Positions 1 through 7,469 of a DNA stretch of 64,000 bases are shown piece after piece. This stretch comes from Rhodoferax sp. (GTDB lineage: Bacteria > Pseudomonadota > Gammaproteobacteria > Burkholderiales > Burkholderiaceae_C): the NCBI RefSeq assembly GCF_013297935.1, contig NZ_JAAFIX010000008.1, forward strand, positions 1 through 64,000, given 5' to 3'. The translations under genes were made by a program, and so were the position numbers. Positions within the stretch are counted from its first letter, which is position 1. Each line of letters begins with the position of its first letter. Under the pieces are notes generated by a model that saw nothing but the letters and a program-made list of their open reading frames with translations, made no database searches and was not told the origin of the DNA.

Positions 1-1
1 G

Positions 2-451
2 ATTGCCGCCCAGATCACCGAGCGCTACCAGGACATGGACGAGCTGCACGACCTGGGCGAGATCGACCTGCACATCAGCGGTTGCATCAACTCCTGCGGC
101 CACCACCACAGCGGCCACATCGGCATCTTGGGCGTGGATAAAGACGGCAAGGAGTGGTACCAGGTGTCCCTGGGCGGCTCCGACGGCTCGGCCCTGAGCG
201 GCGAAGCAGTCCCCGGCAAGGTGGTGGGCCCTTCGTTTGGCGCTTTAGAGGTGCCCGGCGTGATTGAGGCGGTGCTCGACACCTTCCGCCAACACCGCGC
301 AGGCAGCGAGACCTTTATCGACTGTTTCAAGCGCGTGGGCATGGACGCCTTCAAGGCGGCTGCCAACAGCGCCCGCCTGGCCGACAAGCACGAAGACCTG
401 CACGCCCTGCCCAAGGCAGCCGGCTACGCCAAAGACACCCAAGAAGCCTGA
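2..451 (+). CDS. cysI: Nitrite/sulfite reductase hemoprotein, C-terminal part (partial)
   Basis: The frame is open from the window edge, so only the last 149 codons are present. The visible part contains CINSCGHHHSGH (about residues 28-39 of the fragment), the CX3C half of the siroheme/[4Fe-4S] ligand set of the sulfite and nitrite reductase family. The product should reduce sulfite to sulfide with six electrons in the cytoplasm. It heads an operon with a DUF934 gene, cysH, cysD and cysN, which supports the sulfite rather than the nitrite role. The upstream half, including the first CX5C pair, lies outside the window, so cofactor completeness cannot be checked. Confidence 0.9.
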   Translation: MAAQITERYQDMDELHDLGEIDLHISGCINSCGHHHSGHIGILGVDKDGKEWYQVSLGGSDGSALSGEAVPGKVVGPSFGALEVPGVIEAVLDTFRQHRAGSETFIDCFKRVGMDAFKAAANSARLADKHEDLHALPKAAGYAKDTQEA

Positions 452-480
452 TCGCTGTGCCGAAGAAAGAGAGATTTACT

Positions 481-894
481 ATGAAATTGATAGCTGCTTC
501 CGCACATTCCACCGGGGCTGAAGGCCAAAAAGTCATTGAACTGGCCAACACCGAAGACCCCCGCGCTTTGGACTTGGCAGGCGTCGCCCGCATCGACCTG
601 AACTTCCCCAAGTTCACCGATGGCCGCGCCTACAGCCAGGCCTTTTTGCTGCGCCGCCGCCTGGGCTTCACCGGCGAGCTGCGCGCCACCGGCGATGTGC
701 TGATCGACCAACTGGTGCAAATGGAGCGCACAGGTTTTGACGTGGCCGTGCTGCGCGCTGACCAGAATATCGACTTTGCACAGCGCCAGTTCGACCGCTA
801 CCGTGGCTTCTACCAAGGCGACGCAGTGACGGTGCAGCCGCACTTCGCCCGTGAGGGCGATTCCATTGCTTCGCGTGAAGGCGAAGCAGCATGA
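481..894 (+). CDS. DUF934 family protein of the cys operon
   Basis: A 137-residue protein with the DUF934 core (ALDLAGVARIDLNFPKF, then GRAYSQAFLLRRR and RATGDVLIDQL). The family is almost always found next to cysI and cysH in Proteobacteria; its biochemical role is not established, and an accessory function in sulfite reduction is inferred from context. I start at ATG 481, which has an AGAAAGAGAG purine tract just upstream, rather than GTG 457. The stop overlaps the cysH start (ATGA). Odd feature: bases 484-531, encoding about residues 2-17, are a copy of a dispersed repeat also found at the cysN start and six other places in the window, so the N-terminus appears repeat-derived. Confidence 0.85.
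   Translation: MKLIAASAHSTGAEGQKVIELANTEDPRALDLAGVARIDLNFPKFTDGRAYSQAFLLRRRLGFTGELRATGDVLIDQLVQMERTGFDVAVLRADQNIDFAQRQFDRYRGFYQGDAVTVQPHFAREGDSIASREGEAA
484..531 (+). repeat. Dispersed repeat copy 1 (inside DUF934 gene start)
   Basis: Forward copy. The order of blocks is ATAGCTGCT, then CCGCACATTCC, then GGGGCT, then AAGGCC and an A-run. The same block order occurs at 2720, 25232, 27217 and, inverted, at 21643, 42493, 50069 and 58491. Here it is translated as the N-terminus of the DUF934 protein. Confidence 0.75.
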
Positions 895-1676
895 GCGCCG
901 AAACATCCTCTTTAGGCAACCGTTTTGCCGTGCAGGTGCAGCCCGCCGGCAGCGCCATGACCCGCAATGCCGAGGCCAGCGGCGAATACATCATCAAGTT
1001 GGCCGAAGCCCAAGGCGTGCTGTCCCAAGCCGCTGCGCAATACGCAGGTTTTGAGGGCGGCGCAGCCACTGTCACCCAAGCCTCCAGCCTGGGCGCCGAA
1101 GACGTGGTCATCAGCCACCTGATCAACAGCTTGAAGCTGGACATCGGCATCTTCGTGCTGGAAACCGGTGCCCTGCACCAGGAAACTCTGGACTTGCTGG
1201 AGCGCTTCAAGGCATCGAGCCGTGCTGCGGTCACGGTGTACCAGCCGGTGAATGAATCGGTAGTGCAGTTTGTGGACCGCGAAGGCAAAGAAGCGATGTA
1301 CAAGAGCATCGCCCTGCGCAAAGCCTGCTGCGGCATCCGCAAGATGGAGCCACTGGACCGCGCCCTCAAAGGCAAAGACGCCTGGATCACCGGCCTGCGC
1401 CGCGAGCAATCCGGCGCCCGCGCCGAGGTGCCCTTGGTGGACACCAGCGAGCCACGCGTCAAGATCAACCCCTTGGCCAACTGGACGTGGGGCGATGTGT
1501 GGCACTACATCCAAACCAACAAGCTGGACTACAACCCGTTGCACGACCAGTTTTTCCCCAGCATTGGCTGCGAGCCTTGCACCCGCGCCATCAGCCTGGG
1601 TGAAGACTTCCGCTCCGGCCGCTGGTGGTGGGAGGACGAAAGCGCTAAGGAATGCGGGCTGCATGTGAAGCCATGA
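891..1676 (+). CDS. cysH: Adenylyl-sulfate (APS) reductase, CysH family
   Basis: A 261-residue PP-loop family reductase that converts adenylyl sulfate (or PAPS) to sulfite with thioredoxin as donor. It has the CC pair at residues 146-147 and C227/C230 (CEPC), the four-cysteine pattern that binds a [4Fe-4S] cluster in assimilatory APS reductases. The C-terminal ECGLH motif (C255) carries the catalytic cysteine. The cluster cysteines point to APS rather than PAPS as substrate, consistent with the absence of a cysC kinase here. The start overlaps the DUF934 stop by four bases. Confidence 0.93.
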   Translation: MSAETSSLGNRFAVQVQPAGSAMTRNAEASGEYIIKLAEAQGVLSQAAAQYAGFEGGAATVTQASSLGAEDVVISHLINSLKLDIGIFVLETGALHQETLDLLERFKASSRAAVTVYQPVNESVVQFVDREGKEAMYKSIALRKACCGIRKMEPLDRALKGKDAWITGLRREQSGARAEVPLVDTSEPRVKINPLANWTWGDVWHYIQTNKLDYNPLHDQFFPSIGCEPCTRAISLGEDFRSGRWWWEDESAKECGLHVKP

Positions 1677-1701
1677 GACTTCTTTTTCCCCACTCCCCCA
1701 A

Positions 1702-1725
1702 CCCCTCGCCCCGCCGGACGAGGGG
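1702..1725 (+). other. Intercistronic hairpin between cysH and cysD
   Basis: CCCCTCG at 1702-1708 pairs with CGAGGGG at 1719-1725 around a 10-base loop, in the 100-base gap between cysH and cysD. No T-run follows, so I do not call a terminator. It may be a small extragenic palindrome or an mRNA-processing or stability element. Confidence 0.5.
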
Positions 1726-1776
1726 AGCTCAACAGCCACATTTGACCTCCCGTTTGCAGTGAGGGAATTACTTGCC

Positions 1777-2709
1777 ATGAATGCAATGACAGAACCGACC
1801 CATTTCGACCGCCTCTCTAACCAGCACCTTGATGCGCTGGAAGAAGAAACTATTTTCATCTTGCGTGAGGTAGCGGCGGCGTTTGAGCGCCCCACCCTGC
1901 TGTTTTCGGGCGGCAAAGATTCGCTGGTCATGCTCAAGTGCGCCGAAAAGGCGTTTGGCGCGGGCCGCATTCCCTACCCGCTCTTGATGATCGACACCGG
2001 CCACAACTTCCATGAAGTGACCGACTTCCGCGACTTCCGCGCCAAGGAACTGGGCGCCGAGCTCATCGTGCGCAGCGTGGAAGACTCCATGGCCCGCGGC
2101 ACCGTGCGCCTGGCCCACCCCGGCGAGAGTCGCAATGTGCACCAGTCGGTGACGCTACTCGAAGCCATTGACGAATTCCGTTTTGATGCCCTGATTGGCG
2201 GCGCCCGCCGCGACGAAGAAAAGGCCCGCGCCAAAGAGCGCATCTTTTCCCACCGCGACAGCTTCGGCCAATGGCAGCCCAAGGCCCAGCGCCCTGAGCT
2301 GTGGACGCTGTTCAACACCCGCCTACAGCCCGGCGAACACTTCCGCGTGTTCCCGATCAGCAACTGGACCGAGCTGGACGTGTGGCAATACATCGAGCGC
2401 GAACAAATCGCCTTGCCAAGCCTGTACTACACGCACAAGCGCGATGTGGTGGAGCGCAAGGGCCTCTTGGTGCCGGTCACCGACCTCACATCTGCCAAAG
2501 AAGGCGAAACCATTGAGAGCCGCGACGTGCGTTTCCGCACCGTGGGTGACATCACCTGCACCTGCCCGGTGGAAAGCCTGGCCGCCACGGCTGCCGACAT
2601 CGTGATCGAAACGCTGGCCGCCGACGTGAGCGAACGCGGCGCCACCCGCATGGACGACAAGACTTCTGAGGCTTCCATGGAGAAGCGCAAAAAGGACGGA
2701 TACTTCTGA
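1777..2709 (+). CDS. cysD: Sulfate adenylyltransferase subunit 2
   Basis: The catalytic small subunit of ATP sulfurylase, 310 residues, which makes adenylyl sulfate from ATP and sulfate together with CysN. The PP-loop SGGKDS is at residues 44-49, and the C-terminus ends in the usual KRKKDGYF. ATG 1777 is preferred to the in-frame GTG 1759 because GAGGGA lies 10 bases upstream. The last base of the stop is the first base of the cysN start (TGATG), so the two subunits are translationally coupled. Confidence 0.96.
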   Translation: MNAMTEPTHFDRLSNQHLDALEEETIFILREVAAAFERPTLLFSGGKDSLVMLKCAEKAFGAGRIPYPLLMIDTGHNFHEVTDFRDFRAKELGAELIVRSVEDSMARGTVRLAHPGESRNVHQSVTLLEAIDEFRFDALIGGARRDEEKARAKERIFSHRDSFGQWQPKAQRPELWTLFNTRLQPGEHFRVFPISNWTELDVWQYIEREQIALPSLYYTHKRDVVERKGLLVPVTDLTSAKEGETIESRDVRFRTVGDITCTCPVESLAATAADIVIETLAADVSERGATRMDDKTSEASMEKRKKDGYF

Positions 2710-4082
2710 TGACCGCTACTAATTCAATAGCTGCTCCCGCATATTCCACGGGGGCCAGCAGCACAAATGACACTTCATCCGCCCTGCGCTTCATCACTTG
2801 CGGCAGCGTGGACGATGGCAAGAGCACCCTGATCGGCCGCCTGCTGGTGGACAGCAAAGCCGTGTTGCAAGACCAGCTGGCCAACGTGTCCAAGAGCGGC
2901 GAGGCCGACTTGGCGCTGTTCACCGATGGCCTCTCCGCTGAGCGCGAGCAAGGCATCACCATCGATGTGGCCTACCGCTACTTCGCCACGCCTACGCGCA
3001 AGTTCATCATCGGCGACGCTCCGGGCCATGAGCAGTACACCCGCAACATGGTCACCGCCGCCAGCAGCGCCCATGCCGCCGTGGTGCTGGTGGACGCGAC
3101 CAAACTCAAGTGGAATGTGGAAGGCCTGGTGGACCTGCTGCCCCAGACCCGCCGCCACAGCCTGCTGGTGAACCTGCTGCGCGTGCCCGGCATCATCTTT
3201 GCCGTGAACAAGCTCGACGCCTTGGGCAATGACGCCACCGCCGCGTTTGCCAAGATCAGCGAGGCGCTGCAAGCCTTTGCGAAGCAAGCCAGCATTGACG
3301 TCACAGCCACCATCCCCATGTCGGCACTCAAGGGCCACAACGTGGTGGAAGCGACGCCTGGCTGGTGCGGCTACCAAGGCCCGAGCCTGCTGGCCTTGCT
3401 GGAAACCCTGCCGGTCACCGCCGCTGAGACCGATGTGCCCTTCTCGTTCCCCGTGCAGTGGGTCGAAAAGTTCCACAACTCTGCCGACACCACCCAGGGC
3501 CGCCGTGTGTTCTGGGGCCGTGTAGGCACCGGCACCGTGCAGGTGGGCGACACCGTGAGCATTCACCCCAGCGGTCAGACCGCCGTGGTGGCCCAGGTGG
3601 TGAACCACGCCCGCGTGCCCGGCACCGTGACAGCGGGCCATGGCGCCGGCATCACGCTGGACCGCGAAGTGGATGTGTCCCGTGGCGACTGGTTGTTGGC
3701 GCAAGTCACACCCGCAGCAGACCCGGACGACGAGTTTGCCGACACGCCTAAGCCTCGCGCCTTTGCAGAGGCCACCCGCGAAATCAAGGCCACCGTCGCC
3801 TGGATGGACGATGAGCCCCTGGTGGCTGGCCGCGTGTACCTTGCGCTGCATGGCCACCGTTGGGTCAAGGCCAAGGTCAAACGCATCGTGCACAGCTTGG
3901 ACATCAACACCTTGCAAGAGCACGACGCTACCGAGATTGCGCCTAACGCTATCGGCCATATCGAGCTGGCTTTGCAAGAGGCCATTACCGCTGTTCCCTA
4001 TGCCCAAAGCCGGGTGCTGGGTGCGCTGATTTTGGTGGACACAGCCAGCCACAAGACCTCCGGCGCCCTGCTGCTGAATTGA
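2709..4082 (+). CDS. cysN: Sulfate adenylyltransferase subunit 1 (GTPase)
   Basis: An EF-Tu-like GTPase subunit of ATP sulfurylase, 457 residues; GTP hydrolysis drives adenylyl sulfate formation by CysD. GTPase motifs are clear: GSVDDGKST (residues 32-40), DAPGHEQY, and NKLD. No CysC kinase domain is fused at the C-terminus, which agrees with an APS-reductase route. Residues about 4-18 before the conserved SALRFITCG are encoded by a copy of the dispersed repeat (2720-2763), forming an N-terminal extension. It closes the cys operon; a weak hairpin follows at 4097-4120. Confidence 0.96.
   Translation: MTATNSIAAPAYSTGASSTNDTSSALRFITCGSVDDGKSTLIGRLLVDSKAVLQDQLANVSKSGEADLALFTDGLSAEREQGITIDVAYRYFATPTRKFIIGDAPGHEQYTRNMVTAASSAHAAVVLVDATKLKWNVEGLVDLLPQTRRHSLLVNLLRVPGIIFAVNKLDALGNDATAAFAKISEALQAFAKQASIDVTATIPMSALKGHNVVEATPGWCGYQGPSLLALLETLPVTAAETDVPFSFPVQWVEKFHNSADTTQGRRVFWGRVGTGTVQVGDTVSIHPSGQTAVVAQVVNHARVPGTVTAGHGAGITLDREVDVSRGDWLLAQVTPAADPDDEFADTPKPRAFAEATREIKATVAWMDDEPLVAGRVYLALHGHRWVKAKVKRIVHSLDINTLQEHDATEIAPNAIGHIELALQEAITAVPYAQSRVLGALILVDTASHKTSGALLLN
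2720..2763 (+). repeat. Dispersed repeat copy 2 (inside cysN start)
   Basis: Forward copy with blocks ATAGCTGCTCCCGCATATTCC and GGGGGCCAGCAG. It closely matches copy 1 (ATAGCTGCT, CCGCAxATTCCAC). It is in frame within cysN and encodes a non-conserved N-terminal extension. Confidence 0.78.
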
Positions 4083-4096
4083 TCTAGCGCAATGGA

Positions 4097-4120
4097 GATG
4101 CCCCCGTGACAAGGGGCGTC
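4097..4120 (+). terminator. Weak hairpin after cysN
   Basis: GATGCCCC (4097-4104) pairs with GGGGCGTC (4113-4120) with one G-U pair and an 8-base loop. It lies in the 107-base gap after cysN. There is no T-run, so termination is uncertain. Confidence 0.3.
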
Positions 4121-4189
4121 CGCAAAAACCAATAAAATCAAAGGCTTGGCAATTATTTGCCCGCCCTCTCACTTACTGCCCGAACCAAC

Positions 4190-4519
4190 ATGACCCACAT
4201 CGTCACCGAAGCCTGTATCAAGTGCAAATACACCGACTGCGTGGACGTGTGCCCCGTGGACTGCTTCCGCGAAGGCCCCAACTTTTTGACCATCGACCCC
4301 GATGAGTGCATTGACTGCGCAGTGTGCATCCCCGAGTGCCCCGCCAACGCCATCTATGCCGAGGAAGATGCGCCCAAAGACCAGCAGCACATGATTGCCC
4401 TGAACGCCGAACTCGCCCGCCTGCCCGGCTGGAAGAGCATCACCAAGCGTAAGGCGCCCTTAGCGGACGCCGACGACTGGAAAGACAAAACCGGCAAGCT
4501 CTCCGAGCTGATCCGCTAA
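4190..4519 (+). CDS. fdxA: 7Fe ferredoxin FdxA
   Basis: A 109-residue seven-iron ferredoxin carrying one [3Fe-4S] and one [4Fe-4S] cluster. The cysteine pattern is C9, C12, C17, C21-P and C40-x2-C43-x2-C46-x3-C50-P, as in the Azotobacter FdI/FdxA family, followed by the usual roughly 50-residue C-terminal extension. I start at MTHIVTEAC; an in-frame upstream ATG-like start would add residues absent from the family. The next gene is a ferredoxin-reductase-type flavoprotein 13 bases downstream, so the two probably form an electron-transfer pair. Confidence 0.94.
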   Translation: MTHIVTEACIKCKYTDCVDVCPVDCFREGPNFLTIDPDECIDCAVCIPECPANAIYAEEDAPKDQQHMIALNAELARLPGWKSITKRKAPLADADDWKDKTGKLSELIR

Positions 4520-4532
4520 ACCATCGCACCCC

Positions 4533-5606
4533 ATGACTGCAGCCGTCATTGAAACGGATGCCGTTGTCATCGGAGCCGGGCCGATAGGCCTGTTCCAGGT
4601 GTTCCAGCTGGGCCTGCACGAAGTGCAGGCCCATGTCATTGATGCCCTGCCCTACGCTGGCGGCCAATGCATGGAGCTGTACCCCGACAAACCCATCTAC
4701 GACATTCCGGGCACACCCGTCACCACCGGCAGGCTGCTCACGCAGAGCCTGTTGCAGCAGGCCTCGCCCTTCCACCCTGTGATGCATTTTTCTCAGCTGG
4801 TGGAGTCGGTACAGCGACTCGACGATGGTCGCCTGCACATCACCACCCACACCGGAACCCGCTTCACCACCAAAGCGCTGTTTGTAGCGGCTGGTGTGGG
4901 TGCTTTTGTGCCCCGCAAACCACTGCTCCCGGGGCTGGAGGCGTTTGAGGGCACGCAGGTGCACTACCCGCACGACGCACCCTTGGCACCCGACCGTCTG
5001 GCCGGGGCCGACGTGGTGGTGCTGGGTGGAGACGAGTCTGCAGTCGCCGCCGCACTGGAGGCCGTGCATGGCGGCTCTGGCCAGACTTCAGCACGCAGCG
5101 TGACCTTGGTGCATCGACGCGATGTTTTTGCGGCCGAACCTGCCACGTTGCAGGCCTTGGCGGCAGCACGGGCTGCAGGACAGATCCGTGTGGTGGCAGC
5201 CCAAGCTACCGCCTGCACCGCCGATGGCAATCGCTTGCACTCGCTGCAGCTGCTCACCGCAGAAGAGACTGAGCTCTCCATTCCTGTGGACCACCTCATG
5301 GTGCGTTTGGGTGTGTCGCCCAAGATGGGGCCGATTGCCGATTGGGGTTGGACACTCGAACGCAAGCAAGTTCCGGTGAGCACCGAGACTTTCGAAAGCG
5401 AAATTCCCGGAATATTTGCAGTCGGAGATATAAATTTTTATCCGGGAAAGCGGAAATTGATTTTGAGTGGCTTTCATGAGGCTACACTAGCGGCCTTCGC
5501 AGCGATGAGACTGATTTCTCCAGAGAAAAAAGTCCTCTTGCAGTACACCACCACGAGCCCGCGTTTGCATCAGCTCCTCGGTGTTGGAACCCAAGAAAAA
5601 AGTTAG
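4533..5606 (+). CDS. NAD(P)/FAD-dependent oxidoreductase, ferredoxin-NADP reductase (thioredoxin-reductase-like)
   Basis: 357 residues. An FAD-binding Rossmann motif, VIGAGPIGL, is at residues 12-20, and a second nucleotide-binding motif, VVVLGGDESA, lies near residue 166. No CxxC redox pair is present, which separates it from true thioredoxin reductase and fits the TrxR-like ferredoxin-NADP+ reductase class. The position directly behind fdxA supports this. The C-terminal GDINFYPGKRKLILSGFHEA is typical of the class. The last 200 bases are noticeably more AT-rich than the rest of the gene. Confidence 0.85.
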   Translation: MTAAVIETDAVVIGAGPIGLFQVFQLGLHEVQAHVIDALPYAGGQCMELYPDKPIYDIPGTPVTTGRLLTQSLLQQASPFHPVMHFSQLVESVQRLDDGRLHITTHTGTRFTTKALFVAAGVGAFVPRKPLLPGLEAFEGTQVHYPHDAPLAPDRLAGADVVVLGGDESAVAAALEAVHGGSGQTSARSVTLVHRRDVFAAEPATLQALAAARAAGQIRVVAAQATACTADGNRLHSLQLLTAEETELSIPVDHLMVRLGVSPKMGPIADWGWTLERKQVPVSTETFESEIPGIFAVGDINFYPGKRKLILSGFHEATLAAFAAMRLISPEKKVLLQYTTTSPRLHQLLGVGTQEKS

Positions 5607-5625
5607 CGACAGAATCTAAAAATTA

Positions 5626-5663
5626 AGCGTGTTTCTAAAATCACTTAAAAAACACGCTATAAT
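5626..5663 (+). promoter_or_regulatory. tRNA-Asn promoter -10 box with abutting inverted repeat
   Basis: TATAAT at 5658-5663 sits 12 bases before the tRNA. No good -35 box is found at 16-19 base spacing. A 9-bp perfect inverted repeat, AGCGTGTTT (5626-5634) and AAACACGCT (5650-5658), abuts the -10 box and could be an activator site or the terminator of the upstream gene. Confidence 0.55.
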
Positions 5664-5675
5664 TTGAGGCTTCAT

Positions 5676-5751
5676 TCCTCAATAGCTCAGTTGGTAGAGC
5701 GCCGGACTGTTAATCCGTAGGTCCCTGGTTCGAGCCCAGGTTGAGGAGCCA
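5676..5751 (+). tRNA. tRNA-Asn (GTT)
   Basis: A complete 76-base cloverleaf: the acceptor stem TCCTCAA (5676-5682) pairs with TTGAGGA (5741-5747), followed by G and an encoded CCA (5749-5751). The D-loop contains AGCTCAGTTGGTAGAGC, and the T-arm contains GGTTCGAGCCC. The anticodon GTT is at 5709-5711 in the loop CTGTTAA, so it reads asparagine codons. Confidence 0.97.
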
Positions 5752-5772
5752 AATTAACCCGCAAGGGTCTTT

Positions 5773-5810
5773 AAAAACCCCGCTGCGATCGCAGTGGGGT
5801 TTTTTCTTTT
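5773..5810 (+). terminator. Rho-independent terminator of tRNA-Asn
   Basis: The CCCCGCTGCG / CGCAGTGGGG stem (one G-T pair) is flanked by an A-run and followed by TTTTTTCTTTT. A strong intrinsic terminator 22 bases after the tRNA. Confidence 0.9.
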
Positions 5811-5829
5811 CCGGCAGGAAACGTGCTGC

Positions 5830-6105
5830 ATGAAAGACCATTACGCCAGTCTCGGATTGAACAGTGCAGCCACGCTGGCTGACATTAAAAAAGCCTTCCG
5901 CCAGAAGGCGGCGCAGTTCCACCCCGACCGCAACCCCGATCCGAATGCTGCAGCCTACTTTCGTGAGGTGCAGGAAGCCTACGATGTCCTCGCAGACATC
6001 GACAAGCGCCAGGCCTACGACGACAACCGCCGGCGCGGCCTGCTCGATAGCCCCATCGAGGTAGCCCGTGAAATCTGGTCTACTTATTTTTCCCGCATTC
6101 TTTGA
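5830..6105 (+). CDS. Small J-domain protein
   Basis: A 91-residue protein that is essentially only a J domain, which would stimulate an Hsp70 ATPase. HPD is at residues 31-33 in FHPDRNPDP, preceded by the basic helix [10 protein letters not shown] and followed by [13 protein letters not shown]. It lacks the G/F-rich, zinc-finger and substrate domains of DnaJ, so client choice must come from partners. ATG 5830 has AGGAA eight bases upstream. It starts an apparent four-gene operon with three unrecognised genes (gaps 12, 29 and 15 bases), which suggests a dedicated co-chaperone for those proteins. That last point is inference. Confidence 0.85.
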   Translation: MKDHYASLGLNSAATLADIKKAFRQKAAQFHPDRNPDPNAAAYFREVQEAYDVLADIDKRQAYDDNRRRGLLDSPIEVAREIWSTYFSRIL

Positions 6106-6117
6106 ACAGGCACCCCT

Positions 6118-6672
6118 ATGAGCCTCTCTCCTTTCTTTCACCACCTGCGCAGCGCCTACCAAGCCGAGATTGACGACCTGACCTCGGACTCCGAGGGAAG
6201 CAACGTTCTCGCCAAAAAATTGGCAGAGCGCCGCAAGGAACTGAAGTTCCTGCTCAGCATGCTGGAACTGAGCCCCGAGATGGTGGCGGTGGTGTTCCAC
6301 CAAGGATTCCGCTTCAAGCGCCCTGCCGTGTTGGAAGAACTGGTGCGCCAGGAGTCCGAAGACCTGCCGGAATGGGACGCCTTGGCCGATGCCGTCGAAC
6401 TGGCACCGTGGGCCAACAACCTGGCCCAACAAGTCTTGCAACAGCCCGCAGGCCCTTGGTTCATGAGCGTAGCCGCGGCCCTGGAATACTTGCTCACAAA
6501 ACCTGATGCACGGTTTGCTGCCACGGCGGACTCTGAGGACGACGAGGACGAGGACCGCGACGACATTGAACGCGACCCCGAAGGCATGGATGAAGACGAG
6601 CGCCAGAGCCGCGTGAACGAAGAAGAAGGCGCCGCCTGGATGGTGGAGCAAGGCTTCGACCACAAAGAATAA
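6118..6672 (+). CDS. Uncharacterised acidic protein, second gene of J-domain operon
   Basis: 184 residues, not recognised. Residues 1-130 look mainly helical (RSAYQAEIDDL, LAKKLAERRKELKFLLSMLEL). A strongly acidic stretch of Asp/Glu follows around residues 140-170, then a short tail EEGAAWMVEQGFDHKE. There is no signal peptide or membrane segment, so it is probably cytoplasmic. It lies 12 bases after the J-domain gene. The acidic tail is the kind of feature seen in chaperones or protein-binding adaptors, but no function can be assigned. Confidence 0.75.
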   Translation: MSLSPFFHHLRSAYQAEIDDLTSDSEGSNVLAKKLAERRKELKFLLSMLELSPEMVAVVFHQGFRFKRPAVLEELVRQESEDLPEWDALADAVELAPWANNLAQQVLQQPAGPWFMSVAAALEYLLTKPDARFAATADSEDDEDEDRDDIERDPEGMDEDERQSRVNEEEGAAWMVEQGFDHKE

Positions 6673-6701
6673 ACACCGAGCACGTACTTAGAGGACCCCC
6701 T

Positions 6702-7454
6702 GTGAGCCAATTAGCCCTGATTGAGAAGACCCAAGCCCTGATCGCTGCCGGCGATATCGTCGGGGCCGAGTCCGTGTTGACCGAACTTGCTGACGCAGAG
6801 GGCGACGGTGCCTTGTTAGTGGTGTTGGAGCAGTTGCCTGCCAAAGACATTCTGGCCGTGATCCGTGAATACGACGACTCCAAAGAGTCCATCGTGAACC
6901 TGCTGATCACTCCGCAGCAATTCGCGCATGCGGTGGTCATTGAAAAGCAATACAAAGACCTGACCCGCACTCACCTTCGCGGCATGATGAACTCGGTGAT
7001 CTTCCGTGACGATGCAGTGGATGCCATCGAGTTCTTGACCGCTATCGGCGACTTAGAAGGTGGCAGCGAAGCACTGGCCGACTATTTCACCGAAAAGTGG
7101 AGCCGCGTGGAAGCTTTTGCGCGCAGTGGAACCTTTGACACCGTCGAAGACGATGGCGAGATCCTGTCGGAGCAGGCCCTGTACCAGTCGGCCTATGTTC
7201 GACCGCGGGTGGACCTTGATGAAGTTGCCGACCAGGACTGGATGCAAATGGCGTGGTTGCTGCGCCATGAGCTGCCCGACCTGTTCATTGAAATGCTGAT
7301 TGTGTTGCGCGCCAAAGCCCGTGCATTCGACCTGGGCCTCGACGAAGAAGAGCTCCCCGAGGAAGAAGACGACGGCAAAGTGGAAACCGGTGACACCGAC
7401 CGCGGCAAGGCCACACCCGCAGCACGCGAAGACGACGAAGAATCTGCCATCTAA
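6702..7454 (+). CDS. Uncharacterised acidic protein, third gene of J-domain operon
   Basis: 250 residues, GTG start at 6702 with GAGGA seven bases upstream. Not recognised. It is soluble and helix-rich, beginning SQLALIEKTQALIAAGDIVGAESVL, a helical-repeat-like opening. The C-terminal 40 residues are dominated by Glu/Asp (DEEELPEEEDDGK and EDDEES). It shares with the preceding protein a globular N-terminal region plus an acidic C-terminal tail, without obvious sequence identity. The neighbours suggest it works with the J-domain protein. Confidence 0.75.
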   Translation: MSQLALIEKTQALIAAGDIVGAESVLTELADAEGDGALLVVLEQLPAKDILAVIREYDDSKESIVNLLITPQQFAHAVVIEKQYKDLTRTHLRGMMNSVIFRDDAVDAIEFLTAIGDLEGGSEALADYFTEKWSRVEAFARSGTFDTVEDDGEILSEQALYQSAYVRPRVDLDEVADQDWMQMAWLLRHELPDLFIEMLIVLRAKARAFDLGLDEEELPEEEDDGKVETGDTDRGKATPAAREDDEESAI

Positions 7455-7469
7455 CTCACTGCCCGCGCC

